Shown: positions 45,057 through 54,305, numbered from the stretch's first letter. The stretch: DNA of 64,000 nucleotides from Pseudomonas chlororaphis subsp. chlororaphis (GCF_003945765.1 NZ_CP027712.1:2852001-2916000), one strand, 5' to 3'. Notes: generated by a model not told the origin, from the letters alone. Numbers and translations: made by a program.

Positions 45057-46808
45057 TTAGTGAGAGAACAACTGCCGGTCGCCCTGTTTCTGCGAGCCTG
45101 CGACGTAGTACGCCTCGAACCAGGCGGGCTGGCCCGAGATCGCCGTGGGTTTTTTCAGCAACAGTGGCGGTGGCTGCTTCCCCTGGGTCTCATCGGCGCT
45201 GGTGAAGGCTTTTTGCATCACGCTGCGAAAGTGCAGGTGATCGAATATCAGCAGGGCCTGGATGGCATAGACCACGGCGATTTTCTGGTCCTCGATCAGG
45301 ACCAGGTGATCGCCGTTTTTTTCTTCCCCCGAAATGGACAGGTTCGAGGAACCGGTGAAGACCTTGGCGCTCGGCAGGTTGAAGTCGGTGACGACGAACT
45401 TGTTGTGTACCGAAATACCGGTGCCGCCGGACCACTCGCTGCGAAAAGGTTCCGGTGCGTACTTGGCGAGATAGGCGAAATCCACCTCGGCCGATGTGCC
45501 ATCGGGCTTGATCACATCCATGCCCGAGGCCTTGTCGGTCACGCCATAGTTGAACACCGGACGCTTGTAGAGGCGGCTGATCGACTCGTACAGGGGGCCG
45601 CTGGTGATCTGGTTGAGGAAGGCGATGTTGAACAGCACCGAGCGGCTGGCCTGGTCGATCGCGCCGCCGATCGGGCTGAGCGACAGGTCGCTGCCGCTGT
45701 GTGGCGAGAAACAGAAATGCAGGCGCGGGCCGGCGGTCGTTGCGGTGCCGGTTTCGATCACGTGCCATTTCTGCGCCAGGTCGCTGGCCTCGAAGTTTTT
45801 CGGATCGCTGAAGCTGGCGTCGAAGACCCGGCCGAACAGGTCCGCTACCTCGAGGTGCTTGAACAACAGCGCATTGTTGTTCTGCACATAGCAGCCGCGG
45901 AAGCTGAAGTTGGTGGAGCCGCACAGCACCTGGTAAGGCTTGCCGTTGCGCCGGGCGATCAGCACCTTGTGATGCTGCAGGCCATGGAAGTGGCTGCGTC
46001 GAACCCGGTCCGCGCCGGCCGAGGCCACCAGGCGGCTGGCGGCCCGGGTCTCGCAGCTGTCGGGGGCGGCGTGATCGCCGGCGTCGTCGATAATGATGCG
46101 CAGGCGACTACCCAGCGCCTCCAGTCTGGCGAGGATGTCCGGTTCGTTGAAGTCGTAGGCGAAGACATCGAGGGTGGTGTCCGGCTGCCGTAGGACTTCA
46201 TCCAGCACCGCGAAAATCATCGACACCGCCTCGAAGCCGAGCCACTGGTACATGGCTGTCTCGGTCTTCGGGTGGTCGAGCCCGTCCTTGGTTTTCGATG
46301 GAATCAGGCTCTTGCCATACACATCGACCTTGACGCCCGCGGGCACCCGGTCGCGGAAGGCCTGCGAGGAGGTAAAGCCCCGGGTGAAACCAATGTCGAG
46401 GATGCCTTCGTAGCTGATGGGGTCGAGGTCGATCGCCAGTTCGATGGCCGTGCCGGGAACCAGCTGGCCGTCGTTGGCCATGTGCATCATCCGGCCCCGG
46501 TAGGTGAAGGTGCCTTGGTCGACCTCATGGGGGACGTGAACCCAGCGAAACTTCTGGAAGGGCGCTTCCAGCGAGGAAAACTTGCGCTGGCCATCGACCG
46601 CGCTGTGGGTTGGCTCGTCGTAGGCGAAGGCGATGCGGTTGGGCAGGGGCTTGAAGTCGGTGCTGCCGGGAAACCGGCATTCGATGGCGAACCCCACCAG
46701 GTCGGGGGGAGGGGTGTCGACATCGAAACCGATCAGGCACATGCGTTCGCCGCGCCACAGCTTCATGGTGAAACCGTCGAGCGTCTGGGTGTTGTAGAAA
46801 TCGGCCAT
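45057..46808 (-). CDS. Phospholipase D-like protein with one complete HKD motif
   Basis: A 583-aa protein with two PLD-type halves. The first motif (about residues 277-300) reads HHKVLIARRNGK... then LCGSTNFS; the Asp expected after HxKxxxx is Arg. The second (about 465-490) is HNKFVVTDFN with FTGSSNLS, complete. A PLD active site needs two HKD motifs, so this one may be asymmetric or weakened. The N-terminal 190 residues are a beta-rich region that I do not recognise. No signal peptide is seen. The start at 46808 has AAGGAGCG upstream. No toxin-immunity or secretion gene is adjacent. Nuclease, lipase or scaffold roles are all open. Confidence 0.75.
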   Translation of the reverse strand: MADFYNTQTLDGFTMKLWRGERMCLIGFDVDTPPPDLVGFAIECRFPGSTDFKPLPNRIAFAYDEPTHSAVDGQRKFSSLEAPFQKFRWVHVPHEVDQGTFTYRGRMMHMANDGQLVPGTAIELAIDLDPISYEGILDIGFTRGFTSSQAFRDRVPAGVKVDVYGKSLIPSKTKDGLDHPKTETAMYQWLGFEAVSMIFAVLDEVLRQPDTTLDVFAYDFNEPDILARLEALGSRLRIIIDDAGDHAAPDSCETRAASRLVASAGADRVRRSHFHGLQHHKVLIARRNGKPYQVLCGSTNFSFRGCYVQNNNALLFKHLEVADLFGRVFDASFSDPKNFEASDLAQKWHVIETGTATTAGPRLHFCFSPHSGSDLSLSPIGGAIDQASRSVLFNIAFLNQITSGPLYESISRLYKRPVFNYGVTDKASGMDVIKPDGTSAEVDFAYLAKYAPEPFRSEWSGGTGISVHNKFVVTDFNLPSAKVFTGSSNLSISGEEKNGDHLVLIEDQKIAVVYAIQALLIFDHLHFRSVMQKAFTSADETQGKQPPPLLLKKPTAISGQPAWFEAYYVAGSQKQGDRQLFSH

Positions 46809-46989
46809 GGGGGCGCTCCTTGCGCGGGGGGACGAGTCAAGCCGGGGCTGGATGTGTGCAGCGTAGAACAGCGCGGCGGGCGGTGGCGGTTTTAGCACGG
46901 GCCGGGTCGCGGGGGCGGGTTGTACTGCGCCCCGATGCTCTTATATGTTGCAAGCCCGACCCGTTCGACTCCTTGCAGAGAAGCCCTCG

Positions 46990-47610
46990 ATGAACCTCGC
47001 CACCCTGTTGCTGTTTCTCCCGGCCTGCTTCGCCCTGAACATGGCGCCCGGGCCCAACAACCTGTTGTCGGTCAGGAACGCGACGGCCTACGGTTTTCGC
47101 ACCTCCTGCCTGGCGGGTGCCGGGCGACTGGCCGCGTTCGCCCTGATGATCGCCCTGGCCTCGGCCGGGCTGGCAGTGGTGCTGCAAGCCTCGGAACTGC
47201 TGTTCTATGCGATCAAGATCCTGGGCGCGGCGTACCTGCTGTACCTGGCGTATCAGCTCTGGAGCGCCGACACCCAGGCCGAAACCGAAAAAAAGACCGC
47301 GCCCCTGGGGCTGGCCGCGCTGGCCCGGCAGGAGTTCCTGGTGGCCATCGGCAACCCCAAGGCGATCCTGATCTTCACCGCCTTCCTGCCGCAATTCGTC
47401 GACCCCGCGGCCCCGGTCCCCGGCCAGTTCCTGGTGCTCGGCGCCTTGTTCCTGCTGCTGGAATGGATAGCCATCAGCGCCTACGCCTGCATGGGTCTGC
47501 ACATGCGCCGCTGGTTCGCCGAGCCGCGCGGCAAGAAGATCTTCAACCGCTGCTGCGCGGCGTTGTTGTCGGCGGCGGCTTCGGTGTTGCTGTTGGTGCG
47601 GCGGGCTTGA
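46990..47610 (+). CDS. LysE/RhtB-family exporter (second)
   Basis: A 206-aa six-helix exporter. Signatures are FALNMAPGPNNLLSVRNATA at the N-terminus, GAAYLLYLAYQLW in the third helix and IGNPKAILIFTAFLPQFVD in the middle. It belongs to the RhtB/homoserine-lactone efflux-like group and is distinct from the exporter at 42620, being divergent in its loops. The ATG at 46990 follows AGAGAAGCCC. No regulator is adjacent, and the gene is divergent from the PLD-like gene. A decayed GFA pseudogene begins just after it, on the other strand. Confidence 0.88.
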   Translation: MNLATLLLFLPACFALNMAPGPNNLLSVRNATAYGFRTSCLAGAGRLAAFALMIALASAGLAVVLQASELLFYAIKILGAAYLLYLAYQLWSADTQAETEKKTAPLGLAALARQEFLVAIGNPKAILIFTAFLPQFVDPAAPVPGQFLVLGALFLLLEWIAISAYACMGLHMRRWFAEPRGKKIFNRCCAALLSAAASVLLLVRRA

Positions 47611-47649
47611 GTTGTCCGTAGATGTGCGTGCTCTTGCCGGGGGCCGTTG

Positions 47650-47846
47650 ACGTCGCCTTCCAGCGTGATGGTTGGCACTTTGAACGATATGCAGATCGCT
47701 TCGCAGCACCTGCCCTAAGGGGCGAATGCCACCCATGGCTTTTACGGCGCTGGCTGCAATGGCCAGTGGGAAAGCGCTTTGGGGCGGGACGAGCGCTGGT
47801 ATTCAATGGCGCCGCACAGGCAGTTGCCCTGGAAGGTGTCAGTCAT
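47650..47846 (-). pseudogene. Decayed GFA-family gene fragment
   Basis: The minus strand starts MTDTFQGNCLCGAIEYQRSS, nearly the same as the intact gene at 39622, then loses its frame through an extra base near the sequence for LSHC. A second frame continues as HCSQRRKSHG and a third as VLRSDLHIVQ, both matching the intact protein. After about 47650 similarity stops. Both copies also share upstream DNA (GGGCG..CCTTGAA). It is a broken duplicate or a remnant of a paralogue. Confidence 0.75.
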
Positions 47847-48003
47847 TCAAGGGCGCACCTTGAAGCGCAAGGGCGCTCATATAAACGGCCGGTGTTGGGG
47901 AGGTAGAAGGGCTGGTTTCGGCCGTGGATTCAATCGGCCGATGCAGCGGATTGGCCATAAGCGGGTACTCAAGCTACGGGCCTGGCGTTTTGCTCGCTGC
48001 GGT

Positions 48004-48480
48004 TCAGTCTTCCGGCAGGTTATTGAATATTTTTTCCAGGGTTCCGTTCAGTTTGGTGATCTGGGCCTCGGTCAGGCCTTTGAAACTGGTGCGGAAGATA
48101 TCGCTGGTGCAGTGCTGGACTTCTTCGATGGTATGGCGGCCGATATCGGTGAGGGAGACCTGAGTCACGCGCCCATCGCTGGCGCTAGTGTTGGTCTCCA
48201 CCAGGCCATCGGCTTTCATGCGATAGACAATTTTGGTGATGGTCGAGAGCTTTGCGATGGCATGGATGGAGATTTCCGAAATGCTTGATTCGCCATTTTC
48301 CTTGAGGATGAACAGAATCCGCCAGCGCGGGATATCCATATCGATTTTTTTCAGCGCTTTCTCCATGGCCATGGAGTAGCGGCCATGCAGGCGAGCCAGC
48401 CAGTAGAAGGGAAAGTCTTCCTTCTTGAAGTCTTCACTGGCGGGGTTGTATCGGCTCAGGCGCTTTTTCGGGGTGGTCAT
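48004..48480 (-). CDS. iacR: MarR-family regulator, probable IacR
   Basis: A 158-aa MarR-type repressor. The winged helix region contains MDIPRWRILFILKENGESSI followed by SEISIHAIAKLSTITKIVYR and the wing LVETNTSASDGRVTQVSLTD. The iac clusters of other Proteobacteria include a MarR-type repressor, IacR, relieved by indole-3-acetic acid or a pathway intermediate. Position supports this: it lies at the end of the minus-strand genes divergent from iacH. The inverted repeat at the iacH promoter is its predicted site. The ATG at 48480 begins MTTPKKRLSRYN; a longer frame upstream lies in unassigned DNA. Confidence 0.75.
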   Translation of the reverse strand: MTTPKKRLSRYNPASEDFKKEDFPFYWLARLHGRYSMAMEKALKKIDMDIPRWRILFILKENGESSISEISIHAIAKLSTITKIVYRMKADGLVETNTSASDGRVTQVSLTDIGRHTIEEVQHCTSDIFRTSFKGLTEAQITKLNGTLEKIFNNLPED

Positions 48481-48827
48481 AAAGGTTGGCGTAGTCTTTC
48501 TGGTGAGCTGGGTTGATAGCGGGCGCCATTGTCGCGCCGCACGCAGCAAAAAACCAGCAGACAGGTCACAGCGTGCCTTGGGCAAGGCCTTCAGGTCGGA
48601 CGCTCGTGTGTGAGGTTTTGACGAAAGTGTCGGCCACCCTTGATCGGTTAAAACAGGGTGGGTAGGAGTGCGAAGGCCGGGGTACGGTTGAGCATGCAGA
48701 GCCGCGCCTGGGGCTGTTCGGCGCTGCTGCGAATCGCAGGTGCGAGCCCGCTGATTGGCTCGATCGATTCCGTCAGGCGGCTGGCCGCCTGACGGACCCT
48801 TGAACCAGCCACTGAGCGCTCTCGCGA
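48481..48827. other. Gene-free stretch with a terminator-like hairpin
   Basis: This 347-bp gap between the aldolase and MarR genes has no supported frame. A perfect hairpin, CCGTCAGGCGG / CCGCCTGACGG around CTGG, lies at 48770-48795, directly after the aldolase stop on the minus strand. No T-run follows, so it may be a weak terminator or an mRNA-stabilising 3' end. It implies that the MarR gene has its own promoter. Confidence 0.5.
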
Positions 48828-49592
48828 TTACCAGCGCGGGCCGAGTTCGGCGCACATTTTGCGAACCATGGCGTCGAAGAATTTCACCGCGAAACCGCTG
48901 TCCCGAATGAGCATGGCCGTGAGTTCGGCGCACTTGCGGCTGATCGCCTCCGGCAGCGGATTGTCTTCACCGCCCAAGGCGCCGGCCTGGCACTGGATTT
49001 CGGCGGCGCGCTGCACCGTCCACAACAGGAAGAACGCCTTGGCGATACTGCTTTCGCCGACGGCAATGCCGTGGTTGCGCAGCACCAGAATGTGCTTGTC
49101 GCCGAGGCTGTCGATCATTCGGGTTTTTTCGTCATCAAACAGCGTGATGCCTTCGAAGGTGTGGTAGCCGATCCGACCGTAGAGTTGCGCCCCATAAAAG
49201 TCGTTATGAGCAAAACCGGCCTTTTTCATGACAATCGCCGAAATCGGCGTGGTGTGCGTGTGGATCAGGCACTGAATATCTGCGCGCGCACCGTGCACTG
49301 CGCTGTGCAGGGCGAAGCCGGCAGGGTTGCCGTCATAGGGCGAGTCTTCGAGCTTCTTGCCGTGCAGGTCGACCTTGAGCAGGTTGGCCGGCGTCACTTC
49401 GGTGTAATTCAGGCCGAACGGGTTGACCAGATAGTGGTGCGCCGGGCCGGGCAGGCGTGCGGAAATATGGTTGAAGATGGTCTCGGTCCAGCCAAAGAAA
49501 TCCACCAGGTGGTAGCAATGCGCAAGTTGCACGCGCAGTGCCCATTCTTCGTCGCTGCACGTCTGGGGTGTTGCCGATGGGGTCTGGTCCAT
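48828..49592 (-). CDS. Class II aldolase/adducin family protein
   Basis: A 254-aa zinc-dependent aldolase-fold protein. Zinc ligands are expected from HTHTTP (two His near residue 111) and the NHGIAVGE His near 170; GWTETIFNHISARLPGP holds the substrate-phosphate-like region. The family includes fuculose-phosphate aldolase and adducin-like proteins, often with activity on non-sugar acids. Here it follows the PanE-like gene by 23 bp and probably is cotranscribed with the ABC importer. A role in side-chain cleavage of an imported keto acid fits the context but is inferred. The ATG at 49592 follows AGGACATCG. Confidence 0.82.
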   Translation of the reverse strand: MDQTPSATPQTCSDEEWALRVQLAHCYHLVDFFGWTETIFNHISARLPGPAHHYLVNPFGLNYTEVTPANLLKVDLHGKKLEDSPYDGNPAGFALHSAVHGARADIQCLIHTHTTPISAIVMKKAGFAHNDFYGAQLYGRIGYHTFEGITLFDDEKTRMIDSLGDKHILVLRNHGIAVGESSIAKAFFLLWTVQRAAEIQCQAGALGGEDNPLPEAISRKCAELTAMLIRDSGFAVKFFDAMVRKMCAELGPRW

Positions 49593-49615
49593 GTCGATGT
49601 CCTGGTTGTAGTGAG

Positions 49616-50602
49616 TCAGTGACGGGCCTGTTCGCCGCGAAAGCGTGCCAGGGCAATGAGGTGGCGAGTGATGGGCATCGGGATCGCCATGCCATCGGCC
49701 AGCTCCAGCACCGCATCGCCGATGGCGGCCAGCTCCAGAGGGCGGCCTTTCTCATAGTCCTGCAGCATTGAGGTGCGCACGGCGCCCATGCCGGCGCCGA
49801 GTTCGAGAAAGGTCCTTGGATCGATGCTCACGCGCGCGCCATAAGCGGCGGCCGTCAGCAGGGCTTCGTGCAGACAACTGCTGACCAGGTCGCGGAGCTC
49901 CGGCAGGCTGTAAAGCTGCTCGAGGGTGGCGCCGGTAATCACCGAGAGCGGGTTGGAGGTGAGGTTGGCGATGATCTTGGTCCACAGGTTGTCGCGGATG
50001 CGGTCGGTGGCTCGCGCTTCTATTCCGACACTTTCAATCAGTGCGCGCACACGCTCCAGGCGCGGGCTGAGACGGTTGTCGGGTTCGCCGAAAATCATCA
50101 GGTGCGGGGTGCGCGATTCGGCCACGGCGCTGGCCGGGCAGTGTGCGGTGATGAACACTACGCAGCCGATCACGTGACGCAGATCCAAGGTCCGGCTGAG
50201 AATCGACTGCGGATCGACCGCGTTCACCTGTTGCCCCGCGTAGCGTCCACCCTCGCCGTGGAAGTACCACCACGGCACGCCGTTGACCACCGGGATCACC
50301 ACCGTCTCGGCAGTCATCATCGGTTGCAACTGCGGCAGCAGGGTGGCCAGGGCTTGTGCCTTGGCGCAGAGAAAAATCAGGTCTTGCTCGCCGAGGCTGG
50401 CGGCGTCGTCGCTGGCGTCGACCCGTACATGGTGGTGGCCGTCCAGGTCGTTCAGGTGGATGCCGTCACGGCGGATGGCGCTCAGGGTTTCTCCTCTGGC
50501 CAGTACCTTGACCATGTGGCCGCTAGCAGCCAGACGTGCTGCCAGGGTGCAGCCGATAGCACCGGCACCGGCGATGCCGATGCGTAGGGGGATAGCGTTC
50601 AT
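49616..50602 (-). CDS. 2-dehydropantoate 2-reductase family oxidoreductase (second)
   Basis: A 328-aa NAD(P)H-dependent ketopantoate-reductase-like enzyme. The Rossmann motif is GIAGAGAIGCTLAARLAASG, the middle block VVNGVPWWYFHGEGG resembles relatives acting on other 2-keto acids, and the catalytic Lys is in NLWTKIIANLTSNPLSVITG. Its similarity to the PanE-like protein at 24523 is limited to family motifs. With the livKHMGF-type importer upstream (81 bp) and the aldolase downstream, it forms part of an uptake-and-conversion unit. The substrate is unknown; a keto acid is expected. Confidence 0.82.
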   Translation of the reverse strand: MNAIPLRIGIAGAGAIGCTLAARLAASGHMVKVLARGETLSAIRRDGIHLNDLDGHHHVRVDASDDAASLGEQDLIFLCAKAQALATLLPQLQPMMTAETVVIPVVNGVPWWYFHGEGGRYAGQQVNAVDPQSILSRTLDLRHVIGCVVFITAHCPASAVAESRTPHLMIFGEPDNRLSPRLERVRALIESVGIEARATDRIRDNLWTKIIANLTSNPLSVITGATLEQLYSLPELRDLVSSCLHEALLTAAAYGARVSIDPRTFLELGAGMGAVRTSMLQDYEKGRPLELAAIGDAVLELADGMAIPMPITRHLIALARFRGEQARH

Positions 50603-50683
50603 CGCGACTCCAGATGTTCAAAGGCCGGATAAGACCGTGCTCGACGCGCCCGGCGCCCTTCGGTCGCCGGGGCAGGGCAGCCG

Positions 50684-51478
50684 TCAGTTGGCGAGCATTT
50701 CCTGGTGCTTGCTGGCCAGGCCCAGATAGGCTTCGATCACGCGCGGATCGTCGGCCAGTTGCTGCGCCGGGCCCTGTATGGCGATCTGGCCGGTTTCCAG
50801 CACATAGGCGTAATCGGCCACCCGCAGGGCGGCGCGCGCGTTCTGCTCCACCAGCAGAATCGATACCCCTTGCTCGCGCAGGGCGGTAATGATCCGGAAA
50901 ATCTCCCGGGTAATCAGCGGCGCCAGGCCCAGGCTCGGTTCGTCGAGCATCAGGAGCTTGGGCTTGGCCATCAGTGCCCGACCCACGGCGAGCATTTGTC
51001 GTTCACCGCCAGACAATGTCGCTGCCAGTTGTTCACGGCGCTCCCAGAGACGCGGGAACAGCTCATAGATTTCGGCCAGCGTCTCGCTGTAGCGCCGGTC
51101 GCCCCGGCGATGGCGCTGGAAGGCGCCGAGCAGCAAGTTGTCGGCCACGCTCATGCTGGTGAACAGCTCGCGTTTTTCCGGCACCAGTCCCAGGCCCCGT
51201 GAGACCATCACTTCCACTTCCGGCAAGGCTTCCAGGCTGCCATCGAAATGAACCTGCCCCCGGGAGCCAAGCACGCCCATGATTGCCGAAAGCAGGGTGG
51301 TCTTGCCGGCGCCATTGGGGCCAATCACCGTCACGATCTGGCCCTTGCCCACCGTCAGGCTGGCGTCGCTCAGCGCTTCGACTTTGCCATAGGCCACGCT
51401 CAGGTCCTTGATCTCCAGCACGGCGTCGTCGACCTGGTTGCGCGGTGTGAGGTGCGGTTCCACTTGCATGTTCATCAT
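50684..51478 (-). CDS. livF: Branched-chain-type ABC transporter ATP-binding protein LivF
   Basis: A 264-aa ATPase of the LivF type. Walker A is GPNGAGKTTLL, the signature is LSGGERQMLAVGRAL, and Walker B plus switch is LLMLDEPSLGLAP, all intact. The start ATG at 51478 overlaps the stop of the livM-livG fusion gene (ATGA). The N-terminal MMNMQVEPHLTPRNQ extension before VLEIKDLSVAYG is slightly longer than usual. It works with the other Liv genes here to power import. The cargo of this system is not a branched-chain amino acid by default; aromatic acids are common for such importers next to degradation genes. Confidence 0.93.
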   Translation of the reverse strand: MMNMQVEPHLTPRNQVDDAVLEIKDLSVAYGKVEALSDASLTVGKGQIVTVIGPNGAGKTTLLSAIMGVLGSRGQVHFDGSLEALPEVEVMVSRGLGLVPEKRELFTSMSVADNLLLGAFQRHRRGDRRYSETLAEIYELFPRLWERREQLAATLSGGERQMLAVGRALMAKPKLLMLDEPSLGLAPLITREIFRIITALREQGVSILLVEQNARAALRVADYAYVLETGQIAIQGPAQQLADDPRVIEAYLGLASKHQEMLAN

Positions 51479-53277
51479 TCGGCTCCTCCCAGATAGGCTT
51501 CCAGTACCGCGGGATCCTTCTGTACGTCTTCAGGCAATCCCTGGGCGATCCGCTGGCCGAACTCCATGACCACCACGCGGTCGACCAGGCCCATGACGAA
51601 GTCCATGTCGTGCTCGACCAGCAGGATCGCCATGCCTTCGCTGCGCAGGCGGCTGAGCAGGACGCCCAGGGCTTCCTTTTCTTTCAGACGCAGGCCGGCC
51701 GCGGGTTCGTCGAGCAGCAGCAGGTACGGGGCGGCGCACAAGGCGCGGGCAACTTCCAGAATCCGTTGTTGGCCCAGGGCCAGGCTCCCGGCCTCTTCAT
51801 ACAGGTAGTCGCCGAGGCCCACGCGCTCCAGTTGATGCCTGGCTTCGCCGAGCAACCGGGCTTCCTCGCGACGATCCAGGTGCAGGGCCGCCGACAGCAC
51901 GCCTTGCTTGCCACGCAAATGCGCGCCAATGGCGACGTTCTCCAGCACGCTCATGTTGCCCAGCAGTTTCACGTGCTGGAAGGTGCGGCTCATGCCCATG
52001 CGTGCCACTTGCCGGGCATTCAGGCCATTGATCTTCTGGCCCATGAACAGCACATCGCCGCTGCTCGGTGTGTCGACACCGGATAGTTGGTTGAACAGGG
52101 TGCTTTTGCCGGCGCCGTTGGGGCCGATCAGCGCGAGGATTTCGCCGGAGCGGATTTCCAGGCTCATGTCGTTGTTGGCCACCAGCCCGCCGAAGCGTTT
52201 GGTCACATGCCGCGCTTCAAGGACTCGTTCGCCATGTTCAGGCCGTCGCCGATGTGCCAGCGGCACAGCCGGGGCGTCGGTGCTGTGGACCTGGCGGCGT
52301 ACCTTGGCGCGGGCCGGTATCAGGCGCGCCAGCAATGGCCAGAGACCGGCGGGCGCACGCTGCATGAGGACCACGATCAGAATGCCGAACACGATGATTT
52401 CGTAGTTGCCGGTATGCCCCAGCAGAGCCGGCAACCAGTCCTGCAACCACTGCTTGAGCAGGGTCAGGATGCCCGCGCCGAGCAGGGCGCCCCAGACGCT
52501 GCCGACACCGCCGATCAAGGCCATGAACAGGTAGTCGATGCCCATGTTCAAACCGAATGGCGTCGGATTGACGAAGCGTTGGGTGTGGGCATAGAGCCAG
52601 CCGGAAATCGCCGCGAACACCGCGGAAATGATGAAGATCACCATCTTCGAACGGAAGGTGTCGACGCCCATCGATTCGGCCATTGCCTGGCCACCCTTGA
52701 GGGCGCGGATGGCGCGGCCTTCGCGAGAGTCGAGGAGGTTCTGGGTGATGACGATCGCCAGCAACAGCAGGGCCCAGATCAGGTAGAAAATGTTCTCGCC
52801 CTTGTCCAGCTTCAGGCCGAACAACGAGATCGACGGCAGGCCACCGACGCCGGTATGGCCGCCCAGAGATTCCAGGGTGCCGAACAGGTAGTACAGCGAA
52901 AGCCCCCAGGCAATCGTCCCTAGCGGCAGGTAATGCCCGGACAGCTTGAGCGTCAGCGCGCCGAGAATCAGCGCGACCGAAGCGGTGAGCACCACGCCCA
53001 CCAGCAGCGTCAGCCAGGGTGACGTTCCGGCCCAGGCCAGCCAGGCCGGCAATTGTTCGGCGGTGGTCAGGTAGGCCGAGGTGTAGGCACCGAGCCCGAC
53101 GAACGCGGCCTGGCCGAAACTGGTCATGCCGCCGACGCCTGTGAGCAGCACCAGCCCCAGCACCACCATGGCGTACATGCCGATGTAGTTGAGCAGGGTG
53201 ACGTAGTAGGGGGGCAACAGCAGCGGCGCAATGCCCACCGCCAGCAACAAGGCAAGTAACAGGTAGCGCGAATTCAT
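51475..53277 (-). CDS. livMG: ABC transporter permease-ATPase fusion (LivM-LivG)
   Basis: A 600-aa fusion. Residues 1-320 are a LivM permease with about nine hydrophobic segments, including GVGGMTSFGQAAFVGLGAY and AESMGVDTFRSKMVIFIISA. After a polar linker (residues 325-355, ARAKVRRQVHSTDAPAVPLA) follows a complete LivG ATPase with Walker A GPNGAGKSTLFNQL, the LALGQQRILEVARAL signature and LLLLDEPAAGL. The ATG at 53277 has GGAGGAAGAAG upstream and overlaps the livH stop (ATGA). Separate LivM and LivG are the norm; the fusion is known in some aromatic-acid transporters. No frameshift is seen. Confidence 0.92.
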   Translation of the reverse strand: MNSRYLLLALLLAVGIAPLLLPPYYVTLLNYIGMYAMVVLGLVLLTGVGGMTSFGQAAFVGLGAYTSAYLTTAEQLPAWLAWAGTSPWLTLLVGVVLTASVALILGALTLKLSGHYLPLGTIAWGLSLYYLFGTLESLGGHTGVGGLPSISLFGLKLDKGENIFYLIWALLLLAIVITQNLLDSREGRAIRALKGGQAMAESMGVDTFRSKMVIFIISAVFAAISGWLYAHTQRFVNPTPFGLNMGIDYLFMALIGGVGSVWGALLGAGILTLLKQWLQDWLPALLGHTGNYEIIVFGILIVVLMQRAPAGLWPLLARLIPARAKVRRQVHSTDAPAVPLAHRRRPEHGERVLEARHVTKRFGGLVANNDMSLEIRSGEILALIGPNGAGKSTLFNQLSGVDTPSSGDVLFMGQKINGLNARQVARMGMSRTFQHVKLLGNMSVLENVAIGAHLRGKQGVLSAALHLDRREEARLLGEARHQLERVGLGDYLYEEAGSLALGQQRILEVARALCAAPYLLLLDEPAAGLRLKEKEALGVLLSRLRSEGMAILLVEHDMDFVMGLVDRVVVMEFGQRIAQGLPEDVQKDPAVLEAYLGGAE

Positions 53278-54305
53278 TCTTCTTCCTCCACATGACGACG
53301 GGTGAATGAACGCCAAAGCAGGAACGGAATAATCAGCGTGAACACGATGATTTCTTTATAGGTGCTGGCCCAGAACATGGAGAAGGCTTCGATCAGGCCC
53401 ACCGCCAGGGCGCCGAGTGCGGCGACCGGATAGCTGACCAGCCCGCCAATGATCGCCCCGACGAAACCTTTGAGGCTGATGACGAAACCGGAGTCGAAGT
53501 ACAGTGTGGTGATCGGCGCGATCAGGATCCCCGAAAGCGTGCCGATCAGCGCGGCGAGCAGGAAGGTCGACTTGCCCGCGAGCGTCGGGGAAATCCCCAT
53601 CAGCCGGGCACCCATGCGGTTGATCGCGGTGGCACGCAAGGCCTTGCCATAAAGCGTGCGCTCGAAGAACAGGTACAAACCGACGATCAGCCCCAGGGAC
53701 ACGGTCAGGACCCAGAGGGTCTGGCTATTGAAGGTCACCGGACCGAGTTCCAGCCCGGCTTCGGAGAAGGGCCTGGTGCGGGCGCCTTCGGGGCCGTACA
53801 GCAATAGCGCCATACCGGTCATGCTGACGTGCACGGCGATCGACACAATCAGCAGGACCAGCGAACTGGCCGAGGCGATCGGTTGGAACACCAGGCGGTA
53901 GATTTGCGGCCCCAATGGTACCACCAGCGCCAGCGTCAGCAGTGCCTGGACCGCCATCGGCAACTCGGCCAATGGCAAGGTGTTGATCAGCACCGCCAGC
54001 AGCCCCGCGTAGCCGAGCTTGAAGAGAATGCGTACGGCAAGCCGAAGGCTCGCACGTGCCGCCCCCCACAGGTCGAGCGCGCAATCGATCAGTGTCAGGC
54101 CGAGTAGCAGCCAGACCAGGGCCGTCGGGTGGCCGTTCTGCAACGTGGCCATGGTCAAGGCGCCGTAGGTCACGAATTCACCCAGGGGGATCAACAGGAT
54201 CCGGGTCACGGTGAACACCAGAAGGATCGACAGGGCCAACAGCGCATAGATCGCGCCGTTGGTCATGCCGTCCTGGCCCAGCAGCATGGCTATCTGGAAA
54301 TTCAT
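53274..54305 (-). CDS. livH: Branched-chain-type ABC transporter permease LivH
   Basis: A 343-aa permease with eight to nine membrane segments. LLGQDGMTNGAIYALLALS opens it, and the LivH EAA-like region INRMGARLMGISPTLAGKST followed by FLLAALIGTLSGILIAPITT is complete. A longer than usual loop between helices 2 and 3 (residues 60-115) contains extra hydrophobic sequence. It pairs with the LivM part of the following fusion gene, overlapping its start by four bases. Its own start at 54305 lies 107 bp after the livK stop. Confidence 0.92.
   Translation of the reverse strand: MNFQIAMLLGQDGMTNGAIYALLALSILLVFTVTRILLIPLGEFVTYGALTMATLQNGHPTALVWLLLGLTLIDCALDLWGAARASLRLAVRILFKLGYAGLLAVLINTLPLAELPMAVQALLTLALVVPLGPQIYRLVFQPIASASSLVLLIVSIAVHVSMTGMALLLYGPEGARTRPFSEAGLELGPVTFNSQTLWVLTVSLGLIVGLYLFFERTLYGKALRATAINRMGARLMGISPTLAGKSTFLLAALIGTLSGILIAPITTLYFDSGFVISLKGFVGAIIGGLVSYPVAALGALAVGLIEAFSMFWASTYKEIIVFTLIIPFLLWRSFTRRHVEEEE

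Noticed and set aside
46837..47736. 299-aa minus-strand open frame opposite the LysE-type exporter
   Set aside because: Mostly a shadow of the exporter. Only its first residues carry a GFA-like remnant, which is listed as a pseudogene fragment.
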